Of a stretch of DNA of 8,009 nt, positions 1 through 7,604 are shown piece by piece (position 1 is the first letter of the stretch; each line of letters opens with the position of its first letter). A program made the position numbers and the translations under genes. The notes beneath the pieces are model-generated. The model saw only the letters and a list, made by a program, of their open reading frames with translations, was not told where the DNA came from and did no database searches. Source of the stretch: Gammaproteobacteria bacterium. GTDB taxonomy: Bacteria > Pseudomonadota > Gammaproteobacteria > Pseudomonadales > Azotimanducaceae. Where the stretch lies: the NCBI GenBank assembly GCA_018667205.1, contig JABIVN010000028.1:1-8009 (forward strand), written 5' to 3'.

Positions 1-607
1 CAATGCGGTAGTTGGCGCCACTAGTCTGCATATGTTTGTCCAGTGCTTCAACCATCTCTGGTGGCGCCCAGTCATCTGTCTCTGCCATGCCGAAGTACAT
101 TTCTCCCTGTATCTTGTCGGCATCAAGGTGAGGTGAATCCATGGTGTCAATGCAAAGGCGGACACCGTGAAAGGAAGCAGACGCTTTGACGCGATCTGCC
201 AGCTTTGCAGCCACAGAGAAGGCAAAAGGGCCGCTCATACAGTACCCGGTGCAACCGGCAGCGCCATCACTGGCGAAGGGCTGCGAAGCTGCGAAGTCGA
301 GCAGCGTTTTGCAATCCTCCACCACCATCGCATTGGAAAGGCTATTCATGTGGCCAAACATAATTTCCCGACTCTCTGGTGCTCCATTAACGACTAATGC
401 TCGGGTGCGCCGGTAGTAAAGATTCGGCAACATGACGTAGTAGCCGGCCGTGGCTATTCTTCGCGCCATATCATGGAGTTCTTCGCGGTAACCCGGTGCG
501 TCCATCAGAAAAAGTATGACCGGGTAGGGACCGCCTTCCTCCGGGTGTGAAATGAAGGTATTCATGGATCCGTCTTGGGTCACAATATCGATTTCAGCAT
601 CTATCAT
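1..607 (-). CDS. Dienelactone hydrolase family protein (3' end outside window)
   Basis: This is an alpha/beta hydrolase of the dienelactone hydrolase (carboxymethylenebutenolidase) family, probably cytosolic, hydrolysing a lactone or ester. The 202 visible residues start MIDAEIDIVTQDG. They contain the strand and oxyanion region VILFLMDAPGY (residues 30-40) and the nucleophile elbow GYCMSG, with the Cys at residue 123. A candidate catalytic Asp lies at 178-179 (MAETDDW). The catalytic His should follow about 20-30 residues beyond the edge, since family members are usually 230-250 aa. The start ATG has an AAGGAA ribosome site 8 nt upstream (616-621), and no signal peptide is seen. It lies 23 bp downstream of the glutamate-synthase-like gene on the same strand, which suggests cotranscription. 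The family call is firm. The substrate is unknown: the DAPG segment replaces the E36 region of classical chlorocatechol-pathway enzymes, so chlorocatechol degradation should not be assumed. Confidence 0.88.
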   Translation of the reverse strand, partial: MIDAEIDIVTQDGSMNTFISHPEEGGPYPVILFLMDAPGYREELHDMARRIATAGYYVMLPNLYYRRTRALVVNGAPESREIMFGHMNSLSNAMVVEDCKTLLDFAASQPFASDGAAGCTGYCMSGPFAFSVAAKLADRVKASASFHGVRLCIDTMDSPHLDADKIQGEMYFGMAETDDWAPPEMVEALDKHMQTSGANYRI

Positions 608-615
608 TTTTGATG

Positions 616-621
616 TTCCTT
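616..621 (-). promoter_or_regulatory. Ribosome binding site of the dienelactone hydrolase gene
   Basis: AAGGAA on the minus strand sits 8 nt before the ATG at 607. It lies inside the 23-bp gap after the upstream gene's stop. This fixes the start and shows that the downstream gene can be translated independently from a shared mRNA. Confidence 0.7.
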
Positions 622-630
622 GAGAGGTTT

Positions 631-2136
631 TTAGTGAGCGTTTACGGTGGGTCGATGTAGCTCTTCCAGGGATATGGATAGACCTGTGTCAGTCACCACC
701 CTGGCGTGACGGCGACATAACTGACGTGGTTCTTCGACACCGCAGGAGTGTGCGATTACACCAACCTCGTGATTAATATTGTGGCAGTAATTTTTTACTC
801 GCTCTGCTTTATCTTCAACCACAAGTCCTTTTTGAAGGGAACGCTTATGTGTTGTGATGCCCGTAGGGCAGGTGTTCTTGTTGCACTGGAGTGCCTGAAT
901 GCACCCAAGGGCAAACATGAAACCGCGTGCCGAAACGGCGAAATCAGCGCCTAGGCAAATTGCCCAGGCGACTGATGCTGGGTCAACAAGCTTGCCAGAG
1001 GCAATCACTCGCACTCGTGGTTTAAGATTGTGCTTGATAAGGGCATTCGACAGGATAGGCAGGCTTTCCCTGAGTGGTAGGCCCATATAGTCAATAAGGC
1101 TTTGGGGCGCGGCGCCCGTACCCCCATCAGCGCTATCAAGACTAATGAAATCAGGGGCTGACTCTATACCTCGGGCGTTAATAGCCACGCAAAGCTCTTC
1201 AATAAAGCTTTCATCGCCTAGGACTATTTTAAAACCAGTCGGTTTCCCTGTGACTTCACGGATGTGTCCAATGGTATCCAGCAACTCGGCTACTGAATCA
1301 ATCTCGGGGTGACGATTTGGGCTGATGGAATCCTGACCCGCGGGAATACCACGGATTGCGGAAATTTCTTCGCTCACTTTTTCGCCTGGCAGTATGCCGC
1401 CTTTACCGGGCTTGGCGCCCTGGCTTAATTTGAGTTCGAACATCCTGATCTGCGGGATTGCGCTGATTTCCCGCAGTTTGTCGTCGCTCAGGTTGCCCTT
1501 CTCGTTCCGCACCCCGTATTTGGCGGTGCCAATCTGCATCACAATATCGGCGCCGCCCTCCAGGTGAAATGGGCTTAGTCCCCCCTCTCCGGTATTCATC
1601 CAGCAGCCCGCCATTCTTGCGCCTGCCGACAGAGCCAAGACGGCGGGTTTTGAAATGGCGCCATAGCTCATGGCTGAAATATTGAAGATTGACGCTGGCC
1701 TGTAGGGCTGTCGGCAGTAGGGGCCAATCTTCAATGTTTGGCCTTTTACAGAGTCCCTTTCCAATTTAGGAAAGGCAGTGTTTGAAAAGATGACAGTGCC
1801 GGGGGGGGCCAGGCTTCTGGTAGAGCCAAAGGCGACAGTGCTGTCGATATTCTTGGCGGACCGGTATACCCAGGAACGCTCTGCGCGATTAAAAGGTAGT
1901 TCTTCCCTGTCTTGGGCAAAGAAATATTGGCGGAAGAATTCACCCATGCTCTCAAACAGGTAGCGGAAACGGCCAACAACCGGGTAGTTTCTGCGAACCG
2001 CATGGGAAGTCTGGTTAATGTCGACCAGGTACATCACGATGATTGCGATAACTAAAATGGTAAAGCCTATTACGAAACCATCGACTAATAGCGTGGTAAC
2101 GACCTTGAAGTATTCGTGCAGTCGGGTAAATTCCAT
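631..2136 (-). CDS. Membrane-anchored FMN-binding glutamate synthase family protein
   Basis: This 501-aa protein resembles the FMN/Fe-S synthase domain of the large glutamate synthase subunit (GltB, Glu_synthase family) but lacks the N-terminal glutamine amidotransferase domain. One membrane helix (residues about 15-38) precedes the catalytic barrel. Visible motifs: NISAMSYGAIS (152-162), TGEGG (182-186), the QGAKPGKGG loop (239-247), SLDSADGGTGAAP (332-344) and ASGKL (379-383). Cys 412, 418 and 423 have C-x5-C-x4-C spacing, matching the 3Fe-4S ligands of GltB. Stand-alone proteins of this type are common in proteobacteria and usually uncharacterised; glutamate synthesis is not established. 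The start at 2136 is preferred over an upstream in-frame codon at 2292. AAAGGA lies 6 nt before it, family proteins begin just before the membrane helix, and the extra 52 residues look unlike coding sequence and would fill the divergent promoter region. It is probably first in an operon with the hydrolase. Confidence 0.88.
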   Translation of the reverse strand: MEFTRLHEYFKVVTTLLVDGFVIGFTILVIAIIVMYLVDINQTSHAVRRNYPVVGRFRYLFESMGEFFRQYFFAQDREELPFNRAERSWVYRSAKNIDSTVAFGSTRSLAPPGTVIFSNTAFPKLERDSVKGQTLKIGPYCRQPYRPASIFNISAMSYGAISKPAVLALSAGARMAGCWMNTGEGGLSPFHLEGGADIVMQIGTAKYGVRNEKGNLSDDKLREISAIPQIRMFELKLSQGAKPGKGGILPGEKVSEEISAIRGIPAGQDSISPNRHPEIDSVAELLDTIGHIREVTGKPTGFKIVLGDESFIEELCVAINARGIESAPDFISLDSADGGTGAAPQSLIDYMGLPLRESLPILSNALIKHNLKPRVRVIASGKLVDPASVAWAICLGADFAVSARGFMFALGCIQALQCNKNTCPTGITTHKRSLQKGLVVEDKAERVKNYCHNINHEVGVIAHSCGVEEPRQLCRRHARVVTDTGLSISLEELHRPTVNAH

Positions 2137-2142
2137 TTTTTG

Positions 2143-2148
2143 TCCTTT
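2143..2148 (-). promoter_or_regulatory. Ribosome binding site that sets the start of the glutamate-synthase-like gene
   Basis: AAAGGA on the minus strand lies 6 nt before the ATG at 2136. No comparable site supports the longer start at 2292, so this site decides between them. Confidence 0.65.
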
Positions 2149-2300
2149 GGGCGCTGGTTTGGCCAGGCTAAGCGGTTTTGATGATTCGTAAAACGATCTG
2201 TTGACATGCAAGATACTGGTAATTGGCGTAGCATGCGACTTCTTCAGGGGCCCAACGAGGTACCCAAATATTGAATCCCTTGTATAAAACAAGATGAGTT

Positions 2301-2306
2301 GGAAAG
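2301..2306 (+). promoter_or_regulatory. Ribosome binding site of glcB
   Basis: GGAAAG lies 7 nt before the ATG at 2314. It supports that ATG, giving the family-typical N-terminus MTERV, over a TTG codon in the same frame at 2299. Confidence 0.65.
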
Positions 2307-2313
2307 CAGAGAT

Positions 2314-4490
2314 ATGACAGAGAGAGTGACGATTGGCCAGTTAAACATCGCGAAGGTTTTAAGTGATCTTCTGGAAAATGAAATTTCGCCGGGGACGGGA
2401 GTTTCGTCAGGCCATTTCTGGTCGGAAATGGAGTCTGTTCTTAAAGAATTTGTGCCGCGAAATCGAGCCTTGTTAGCGAAGCGTGATGAGCTCCAGTCGA
2501 AAATCGATAGTTGGCATCAGGAACATGCCGGACAGCAGATTGATGAAGTGGAATATACGGCCTTTTTGCGTGAAATCGGTTATCTCCTTGAAGAGGGTCC
2601 TGATTTTGAAATCACCACTCAAAATGTAGATGAGGAAATCGCATTAACGGCCGGGCCGCAACTGGTGGTTCCGGTGATGAATGCACGTTTTTCATTGAAC
2701 GCAGCTAACGCGCGTTGGGGAAGCTTGTACGACGCCCTGTATGGCACCGATGTTATCCCAGAGAGCGATGGTGCTGAAAAGGGGGCGCATACAATACTGT
2801 TCGGGGTGATCGCGTGATCGCTTACGCAGCCAACTTCCTGGACGAGACATATCCGCTTCAAGGCGCCCAGCACCGGGACGCTGTCCAGTACCGGATTGTT
2901 GAAGGGGCAGTTGAAGTCCAGCTTGAAAATGGTGAAACCACAAGTCTGGCTAACCCTGCGCAGTTTATGGGTTATCTTGGCGAAGAGGGCGAACCTTCCG
3001 GTATTCTGTTGAAACACAATGGCTTGCATATTGAGATCCAGATCGATCGTGAAGACTCCATCGGCAAAAATGAAAAGGCCGGTGTGAAGGACATCTTGGT
3101 TGAGTCGGCGCTGACCACTATTCAAGATTGCGAGGATTCTATTGCTGCGGTCGATGCGGACGATAAAGTCATTGTCTACGGCAACTGGCTTGGTCTGATG
3201 TCAGGCAAGCTGGTCGAAGAATTTAATAAGGGTGATCAGGTGGTTCGGCGCACGTTAAACCCGGATCGGATCTATAAGGGTGCAGATGGGGGTGATGTGA
3301 CGCTTCACGGCCGGAGCCTGCTGTTGATTCGTAATGTGGGCCACTTGATGACCAATGATGCCATTCTGATGGCTGATGGGAGCGAAATACCGGAGGGCAT
3401 CATGGACGGCATGTTCACAAGCCTGATTGCGATGCATGACTTAAACAAAACGGGTTCGCTGCGAAACTCCAGGAAGGGTAGCGTATACATTGTTAAACCA
3501 AAAATGCATGGCCCGGAAGAAGTTCAACTGACCGTCGATCTGTTTGCGAGAATCGAGACGGCGTTTGGCCTTCCTGTGAATACCATTAAAATAGGCATTA
3601 TGGACGAAGAGCGGCGTACAACGCTTAACCTGAAGGAATGCATTCGTGTTGCAAAAGATCGTGTGATCTTTATCAATACCGGTTTTCTTGATCGCACAGG
3701 AGATGAAATTCATACCAGTATGGAAGCAGGGCCGATGGTGAAGAAAACGGCTATGAAACAGCAGGTTTGGATTAGATCCTACGAAGATTGGAACGTGGAT
3801 GTTGGCCTGGCTGCCGGACTGCAGGGTAAGGCGCAGATCGGTAAAGGTATGTGGGCAATGCCGGACGAAATGGCTCAGATGATGGAGCAGAAAATAAGTC
3901 ACCCTAGCGCAGGTGCTAACACCGCCTGGGTGCCTTCACCGACAGCCGCAACATTACATGCGATGCACTACCACCAGTTGAATGTCATGAGCAGGCAGGA
4001 CGAACTGAAGGCGCGAACCCGGGCGAACCTGTCTGACCTATTGACGATTCCGACGCTAAGTGGTGAAAACCTGTCGGCGAAAGATGTGCAGCAGGAGCTT
4101 GAGAACAATGCTCAGGGGATTCTAGGTTATGTTGTTCGCTGGATTGATCAGGGTGTCGGATGTTCGAAGGTTCCGGATATTAATGATGTTGGTTTGATGG
4201 AAGATCGGGCGACACTGCGGATATCTTCCCAGCATATTGCTAACTGGATTCGCCATGGCGTTTGCAGTGAAGAGCAGGTGATGCAAACGTTGAAAAAAAT
4301 GGCAGCTGTAGTTGATCGCCAGAACTCAGCGGACGCGGTGTATCGTGACATGGCTCCGAATTTTGATGACAACGTTGCTTTTCAGGCTGCGTGTGATCTT
4401 GTATTCAAGGGCAAGGACCAACCAAACGGATATACTGAGCCGGTTCTGCACGCAAGACGGAAGGAAGCAAAGGCGCGATACGGCGCCTAA
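2314..4490 (+). CDS. glcB: Malate synthase G, reading frame broken by a single-base frameshift
   Basis: Malate synthase G condenses glyoxylate with acetyl-CoA and water to give malate and CoA in the cytosol, in the glyoxylate shunt or glycolate use. The gene is split: frame one runs 2314-2817, and the rest reads in the -1 frame to 4490. Joining them at the G run (2781-2785) gives about 725 residues, the usual length. The junction then reads [19 protein letters not shown], as in the family. Key residues are present in joined numbering: Arg 340 (RNVGHLM), Glu 432 (MDEERRT) and Asp 460 (FLDRTGD) as presumed Mg2+ ligands, Cys 617, and the catalytic base Asp 631 (MEDRATLR). No other defect is seen, so selection has acted over the full length until very recently. 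Unless the sequence is wrong or the frame is recoded, translation stops at 2817 after 167 residues, inside the inserted alpha/beta domain. The regulator gene follows after 50-68 bp. Confidence 0.93.
2778..2786 (+). other. Frameshift site in glcB (G5 run, A_AAG_GGG heptamer)
   Basis: Zero-frame codons here are GAA AAG GGG GCG. The family sequence (EKGGAYN) needs GAA AAG GGG GGC GCA TAC AAT, so exactly one G is missing from the run 2781-2785. The bases 2778-2784 also fit the X_XXY_YYZ pattern for -1 slippage. Slipping there would produce precisely the family protein. A homopolymer indel, artefactual or real, is the simpler reading. Confidence 0.85.
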
Positions 4491-4512
4491 CCACATGTCA
4501 CCCACTATCAAG

Positions 4513-4528
4513 CAGCGTATAGACGCTG
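4513..4528. repeat. Short perfect inverted repeat between glcB and the regulator gene
   Basis: CAGCGT (4513-4518) and ACGCTG (4523-4528) form a perfect 6-bp stem with a 4-nt ATAG loop, starting 22 bp after the glcB stop. No T tract follows, so it is not a typical intrinsic terminator. It could be an operator or an mRNA hairpin near the regulator's start. Confidence 0.45.
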
Positions 4529-4542
4529 TGTATAGGTGCTGT
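4517..4542 (+). repeat. Imperfect 13-bp tandem repeat upstream of the regulator start
   Basis: GTATAGACGCTGT (4517-4529) is followed directly by GTATAGGTGCTGT (4530-4542), with 11 of 13 positions identical. It overlaps the right arm of the inverted repeat and reaches the GTG at 4541. If it is a binding site, the true start is more likely the second GTG at 4559. Its function is unknown. Confidence 0.5.
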
Positions 4543-7426
4543 GTCAAGCGAGGGTAGAGTGACTGAGGAATCGGCTCCGGCAAAGATTCTCATCGTAGAA
4601 GATGAAGCGCTGATAGCGCATGAAATTAGGCACAGGCTCACCAAAATGGGCTGGGAAGTCGTTGGCACGGCTTTTGGCGAAGAAGCGGTTGAACTAGCGC
4701 TGGAAACTCGACCGGATCTGTTACTAAGCGATATCCAACTGCGTCACGGTTTAAATGGTATCGACCTGGCTGAAAGAATCCAGGCGGTGATGGATATTCC
4801 GGTTGTTTTTCTGACGGCTTTCTCGGATGAAGACACCGTTGCGAGAGCCAAAAAAGTCACCCCCTTTGGTTATATCATCAAGCCCGTTGAGAATCGTGAT
4901 CTCCAGATTACGATTGAAATGGCGCTCTATAAATTCCGCGTAGAAAAAGAGCTCAAAGAAAAACAACAGCTGCTGGAAACTGCACTTGCCTGTATTGGCA
5001 ATGCGCTGATTTTTTTGGATCAGGACGGGAAAATCATCAACATTAATCAGGACGCTGGAGAATTGCTGGGGCGGGACCTGAGCGCTGGTGCAGCCTGGCA
5101 TGAAGTGCTTGGTGAAAAATCATCAGTCACCGGTCATGTAAAAAGTGCGCTTCGTTACAAGAGCCTGACCAAACTGCCACCTTTTCTGATGCAGCGTCCC
5201 GGTAGTACTAAATTGGTTGATGGTATTGTAGGTCCCATGGTCGAGGGTGCGGTATTAATCCTGAGAGATCTGGGTGATATTGAAGACCCTGTTAAGCTGG
5301 GTGCTACAGAAAGGTATGCCATGCTTGGCTCAGATCAACTGTCCCCCAGTGAATCATCTTTTTGTCAGGTTATGATCTCGCCAGATGGTGCGACTAGCGC
5401 GGTTTTATCTGAAATTGTTGAAGATGTGCGTGCCAGACTCGACTCATCCATGAGAGCGACCGACTTGGTCAGTATATTCGCCAATTCTATGGTGTCCGTT
5501 AGTTTACCCTACACCGCGGTAACAGCGGGAGAGCAGATAGCTTCCGCGCTATTGCGGCAACTTAATCAATACGAGCATTCGGGCAAGTCGGTTACCTTTA
5601 GTGCCGGGCTTGCCCATAGCGCAGGTGGGGACCAGGAACCAATTGAATTGTTTCGCCGTGCCACGTCTGCTCTGGATACAGCAAGGCGCTTAGGTGGTAA
5701 TCATCTTTGGGTTGATGGTGGTGAGCCTGATATTGATTCAAGAGAGATGAGCGGCAGCCAAGATCATCGGCACGTTGTGCTGCTGTGGAATGTGATGAAT
5801 GCACTAGCCACGGCCAATGATGTTGACACGATGTGTGATGAATTCAGCCGACACCTTTTTCATGTGTTTAGAACAAAGCGTTCGGCGCTAGTTAAGGTTG
5901 CCGACGACAAGATTAATCTTGAGGTTGGGTATACCCATGGTCTTGGCAAGGCTCGCGACATTTCAGACCTGGAATTAAGTGAACGTGAATTTTCAGCGAT
6001 CAAAGCTGTGTCAAAAGGAGAGTGGCAGGATCAGTTGAGCAGCGATACGGTGTTGTTTGGCCTAGCGGGGCGCTGGGTGCTCTTTTTGTCGGGTAGTCAG
6101 TTTAACGCTGAGGACCAAGCTTTTTTGTCCACCTTAAGTACCTATTTCGGCAGTAGTATTTCACGCTTTGATGTTGAGCCAGAGCCTGTTGAGGTCGTTG
6201 ACTCTGCGGATCAGCAACTGGTTTATGATTCGGCAGAAATGCGACATGTGCTTGATACCGCAGATCTTGCTGCGCCTACAGATGTTACGGTGCTGCTATC
6301 GGGTGAGTCAGGTACCGGTAAGGAAGTCGTTGCCAGATACATTCATCAAAAGGGCAGTCGCCAGGACAAGCCGCTGGTTGTGGTAGATTGCGGCGCGGTG
6401 TCACCCAGCCTGATCGAGAGCGAACTTTTTGGCCACGTGAAGGGTGCTTTCACTGGCGCTACATCGAACTTCACCGGGCGATTGAAGGAGGCCAATGGCG
6501 GAACGGTATTGCTTGATGAAATTGGTGAACTACCATTAGATATTCAGGTAAAGCTTCTGCGGTTCGTACAGGATAGGCAGGTTGCGGCAGTGGGTTCTAA
6601 TCAGTACGAAACGGTTGATGCTCGGGTTATTGCGGCCACCAACAGAGATCTAAAAGAGATGGTGGGTGAAGGCAAATTCAGGGAAGACCTGTATTACCGG
6701 CTTAATGTTTTTTCAATCTCTGTACCGCCCCTACGTGATCGACAGGCCGACATCCTGAAAGTGGCTCGGTATTTTCTGAGGCAATTTTCTGCCCGCTACA
6801 ACAAAACGGTTACAGGTTTTACAGCTGATGCTGAACAAGCGCTTCTGGGTTACGCTTGGCCAGGTAACATCCGAGAGTTGTCCAATGTCGTTAATCGAGC
6901 GGTGATAATGAGTAAGGACCAGCTTATTACACCGATCCAGGTAGGTGTATTTGGTGGCGCAACTGATTCGCGTGTAGCGCAACGAAAAGCTATCGGGATA
7001 CGGTCAATCTTAAAAGCGGTGGTAGATATAGGGGTAAGTGGTGGTAAACCTTTAGCCGTTGGGCGTTACCTTGAAGAAGATTTTATCGTTATGAGCGTTA
7101 AACATCACAATGGCGTGCTTAACAGGGCGGCACTGTCAATAGCAGTGCCGGAATCAACACTCCGCCGAAAGATCCAGAAAATGGAGTCAACCTATGGGTC
7201 TCTTGAGACTGAACGACCAGTTGACTGGCCGGTTACTTCTGAGCTGTTTCATGAGTTGATGAAAATAGCTTCACGGGAAGCTGCGCAGCCTTTGAATATT
7301 CTGGAGATACTGTTGATGGGCGAACTTGAAGACCGAAAACTAAGCCGCAACGTTTGCGCTCAGCTGTTCGGTGTGTCACTGCCAACCTATCGCCGAATGG
7401 AGGAAGATTTCGCCAATATTTTCTAA
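4541..7426 (+). CDS. Sigma-54-dependent response regulator (REC-PAS-degenerate GGDEF-GAF-AAA+-HTH)
   Basis: This enhancer-binding protein should use ATP to remodel RNA polymerase bound to sigma-54. Its REC domain (about 14-130) has acidic residues E20/D21, phospho-acceptor D64, T92 and K114, so it is probably a histidine kinase target. A PAS-like region (145-245) follows. Next is a GGDEF fold (275-393) whose signature is ANSMV (314-318), so no diguanylate cyclase activity is expected. A GAF-like domain spans about 411-545. The AAA+ domain (555-790) is complete: Walker A GESGTGKE (588-595), GAFTGA (635-640), Walker B LLDE (657-660), arginine region FREDLYYRL (713-721) and GNIREL (775-780). A Fis-like HTH lies at about 843-881, and an HTH-like segment at 920-957 ends the protein. 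At 961 aa it is about twice the NtrC length. GTG 4541 has only AGG before it; GTG 4559 (955 aa) has GAGGG four nt upstream, so either is possible. It may be read through from glcB. No kinase gene is visible. Confidence 0.92.
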   Translation: MSSEGRVTEESAPAKILIVEDEALIAHEIRHRLTKMGWEVVGTAFGEEAVELALETRPDLLLSDIQLRHGLNGIDLAERIQAVMDIPVVFLTAFSDEDTVARAKKVTPFGYIIKPVENRDLQITIEMALYKFRVEKELKEKQQLLETALACIGNALIFLDQDGKIININQDAGELLGRDLSAGAAWHEVLGEKSSVTGHVKSALRYKSLTKLPPFLMQRPGSTKLVDGIVGPMVEGAVLILRDLGDIEDPVKLGATERYAMLGSDQLSPSESSFCQVMISPDGATSAVLSEIVEDVRARLDSSMRATDLVSIFANSMVSVSLPYTAVTAGEQIASALLRQLNQYEHSGKSVTFSAGLAHSAGGDQEPIELFRRATSALDTARRLGGNHLWVDGGEPDIDSREMSGSQDHRHVVLLWNVMNALATANDVDTMCDEFSRHLFHVFRTKRSALVKVADDKINLEVGYTHGLGKARDISDLELSEREFSAIKAVSKGEWQDQLSSDTVLFGLAGRWVLFLSGSQFNAEDQAFLSTLSTYFGSSISRFDVEPEPVEVVDSADQQLVYDSAEMRHVLDTADLAAPTDVTVLLSGESGTGKEVVARYIHQKGSRQDKPLVVVDCGAVSPSLIESELFGHVKGAFTGATSNFTGRLKEANGGTVLLDEIGELPLDIQVKLLRFVQDRQVAAVGSNQYETVDARVIAATNRDLKEMVGEGKFREDLYYRLNVFSISVPPLRDRQADILKVARYFLRQFSARYNKTVTGFTADAEQALLGYAWPGNIRELSNVVNRAVIMSKDQLITPIQVGVFGGATDSRVAQRKAIGIRSILKAVVDIGVSGGKPLAVGRYLEEDFIVMSVKHHNGVLNRAALSIAVPESTLRRKIQKMESTYGSLETERPVDWPVTSELFHELMKIASREAAQPLNILEILLMGELEDRKLSRNVCAQLFGVSLPTYRRMEEDFANIF

Positions 7427-7429
7427 ATA

Positions 7430-7455
7430 GAAAATAATGGCGGAAAATAATGGCG
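7430..7455 (+). repeat. Perfect 13-bp tandem duplication after the regulator gene
   Basis: GAAAATAATGGCG occurs twice with no gap (7430-7442 and 7443-7455), 3 bp after the regulator's stop codon. The second copy supplies the left arm of the terminator stem. The first copy could pair with the same right arm over 8 bp. It looks like a recent small tandem duplication. Confidence 0.85.
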
Positions 7456-7488
7456 AATTTACCGATTTATCTCGCCATTAAATTTTTT
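7448..7488 (+). terminator. Rho-independent terminator of the regulator gene
   Basis: TAATGGCGA (7448-7456) pairs perfectly with TCGCCATTA (7472-7480) across a 15-nt loop. It is followed by AA and six Ts (7483-7488). The stem is rather AT-rich and the loop long, so its strength is uncertain. Its position 21 bp after the stop fits transcription ending here. Confidence 0.7.
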
Positions 7489-7515
7489 CTTTGACGACCC
7501 AAACCACGCTCGCCT

Positions 7516-7551
7516 AAAAACTTTAATCAAATCAGTGGTATGGAAGTTTTT
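7516..7551. promoter_or_regulatory. Inverted repeat, candidate activator binding site
   Basis: AAAAACTT (7516-7523) and AAGTTTTT (7544-7551) are perfect 8-bp inverted arms 20 bp apart. They lie about 34-69 bp upstream of the predicted sigma-54 transcript start. A dimeric activator such as the adjacent enhancer-binding protein could bind here. This is closer than the usual upstream activating site, and A/T-rich arms arise easily by chance. Confidence 0.35.
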
Positions 7552-7558
7552 GCAATAC

Positions 7559-7574
7559 TGGCACAAAAACTGCT
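7559..7574 (+). promoter_or_regulatory. Sigma-54 (-24/-12) promoter upstream of the exported protein gene
   Basis: TGGCACAAAAACTGCT matches the sigma-54 consensus TGGCACR-N4-TTGCW except for C in place of the first T of the -12 element. The invariant GG (7560-7561) and GC (7572-7573) are exactly 10 bp apart. Transcription would start near 7585, giving a leader of about 29 nt before the ATG at 7614. It sits downstream of the terminator and directly after a gene for a sigma-54 activator, which raises the likelihood well above a chance match. Confidence 0.75.
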
Positions 7575-7600
7575 GTCTAACTGTCGTCAAACCGACCGTT

Positions 7601-7604
7601 GGAG
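7601..7604 (+). promoter_or_regulatory. Ribosome binding site of the exported protein gene
   Basis: GGAG lies 9 nt before the ATG at 7614, inside the predicted sigma-54 leader, and supports that start. Confidence 0.55.

Larger units (their letters stand above)
2137..2313. promoter_or_regulatory. Divergent intergenic region between the glutamate-synthase-like gene and glcB
   Basis: These 177 bp separate two divergent genes, so promoters for both should lie here. For the plus strand, TATAAA (2283-2288) is a plausible -10 box about 26 bp before the glcB start, but no good -35 sits at the right distance. It is embedded in a short inverted repeat, CTTGT-ATAAA-ACAAG (2279-2293), which could be an operator or chance. 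A TTGACA at 2201-2206 has no matching -10 on the plus strand. I see no convincing promoter for the minus strand and no GG-N10-GC sigma-54 element. Confidence 0.4.

Noticed and set aside
167..416. Two overlapping 76-codon frames on the plus strand
   Set aside because: Both lie opposite the dienelactone hydrolase coding sequence, including its nucleophile elbow, and lack start signals.
2201..2206. TTGACA as a -35 box for glcB
   Set aside because: No acceptable -10 box lies 16-18 bp downstream on the plus strand.
2137..2292. 52-residue N-terminal extension of the glutamate-synthase-like protein
   Set aside because: There is no good ribosome site at 2292, the extension is low in recognisable structure, and it would occupy nearly the whole divergent promoter region. 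The ATG at 2136 has AAAGGA at ideal spacing.
2806..2821. GTGATCGC tandem repeat as the cause of the glcB frameshift
   Set aside because: An 8-bp duplication would shift the frame, but the family sequence GDRVIAYA needs both copies as they stand, and the reading is already restored upstream of them. The missing G at 2781-2785 explains the break.
2619..3125. 168-codon open frame on the minus strand opposite glcB
   Set aside because: It is antisense to highly conserved malate synthase sequence, with no ribosome site and no recognisable protein features. It is a shadow of the real gene.
3441..3902. 153-codon open frame on the minus strand opposite glcB
   Set aside because: It has the same character as other antisense shadows: rich in His, Phe and Cys and lying opposite conserved catalytic sequence.
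2814..4490. Independent gene starting at GTG 2814 (558 aa)
   Set aside because: The frame already reads as malate synthase upstream of the GTG, back to the G run at 2781, and the sequence before and after matches one continuous family protein. It is the rest of glcB, not a separate gene.
4513..4528. Intrinsic terminator after glcB
   Set aside because: The 6-bp hairpin is not followed by a T tract; the next bases are TGTATAGG.
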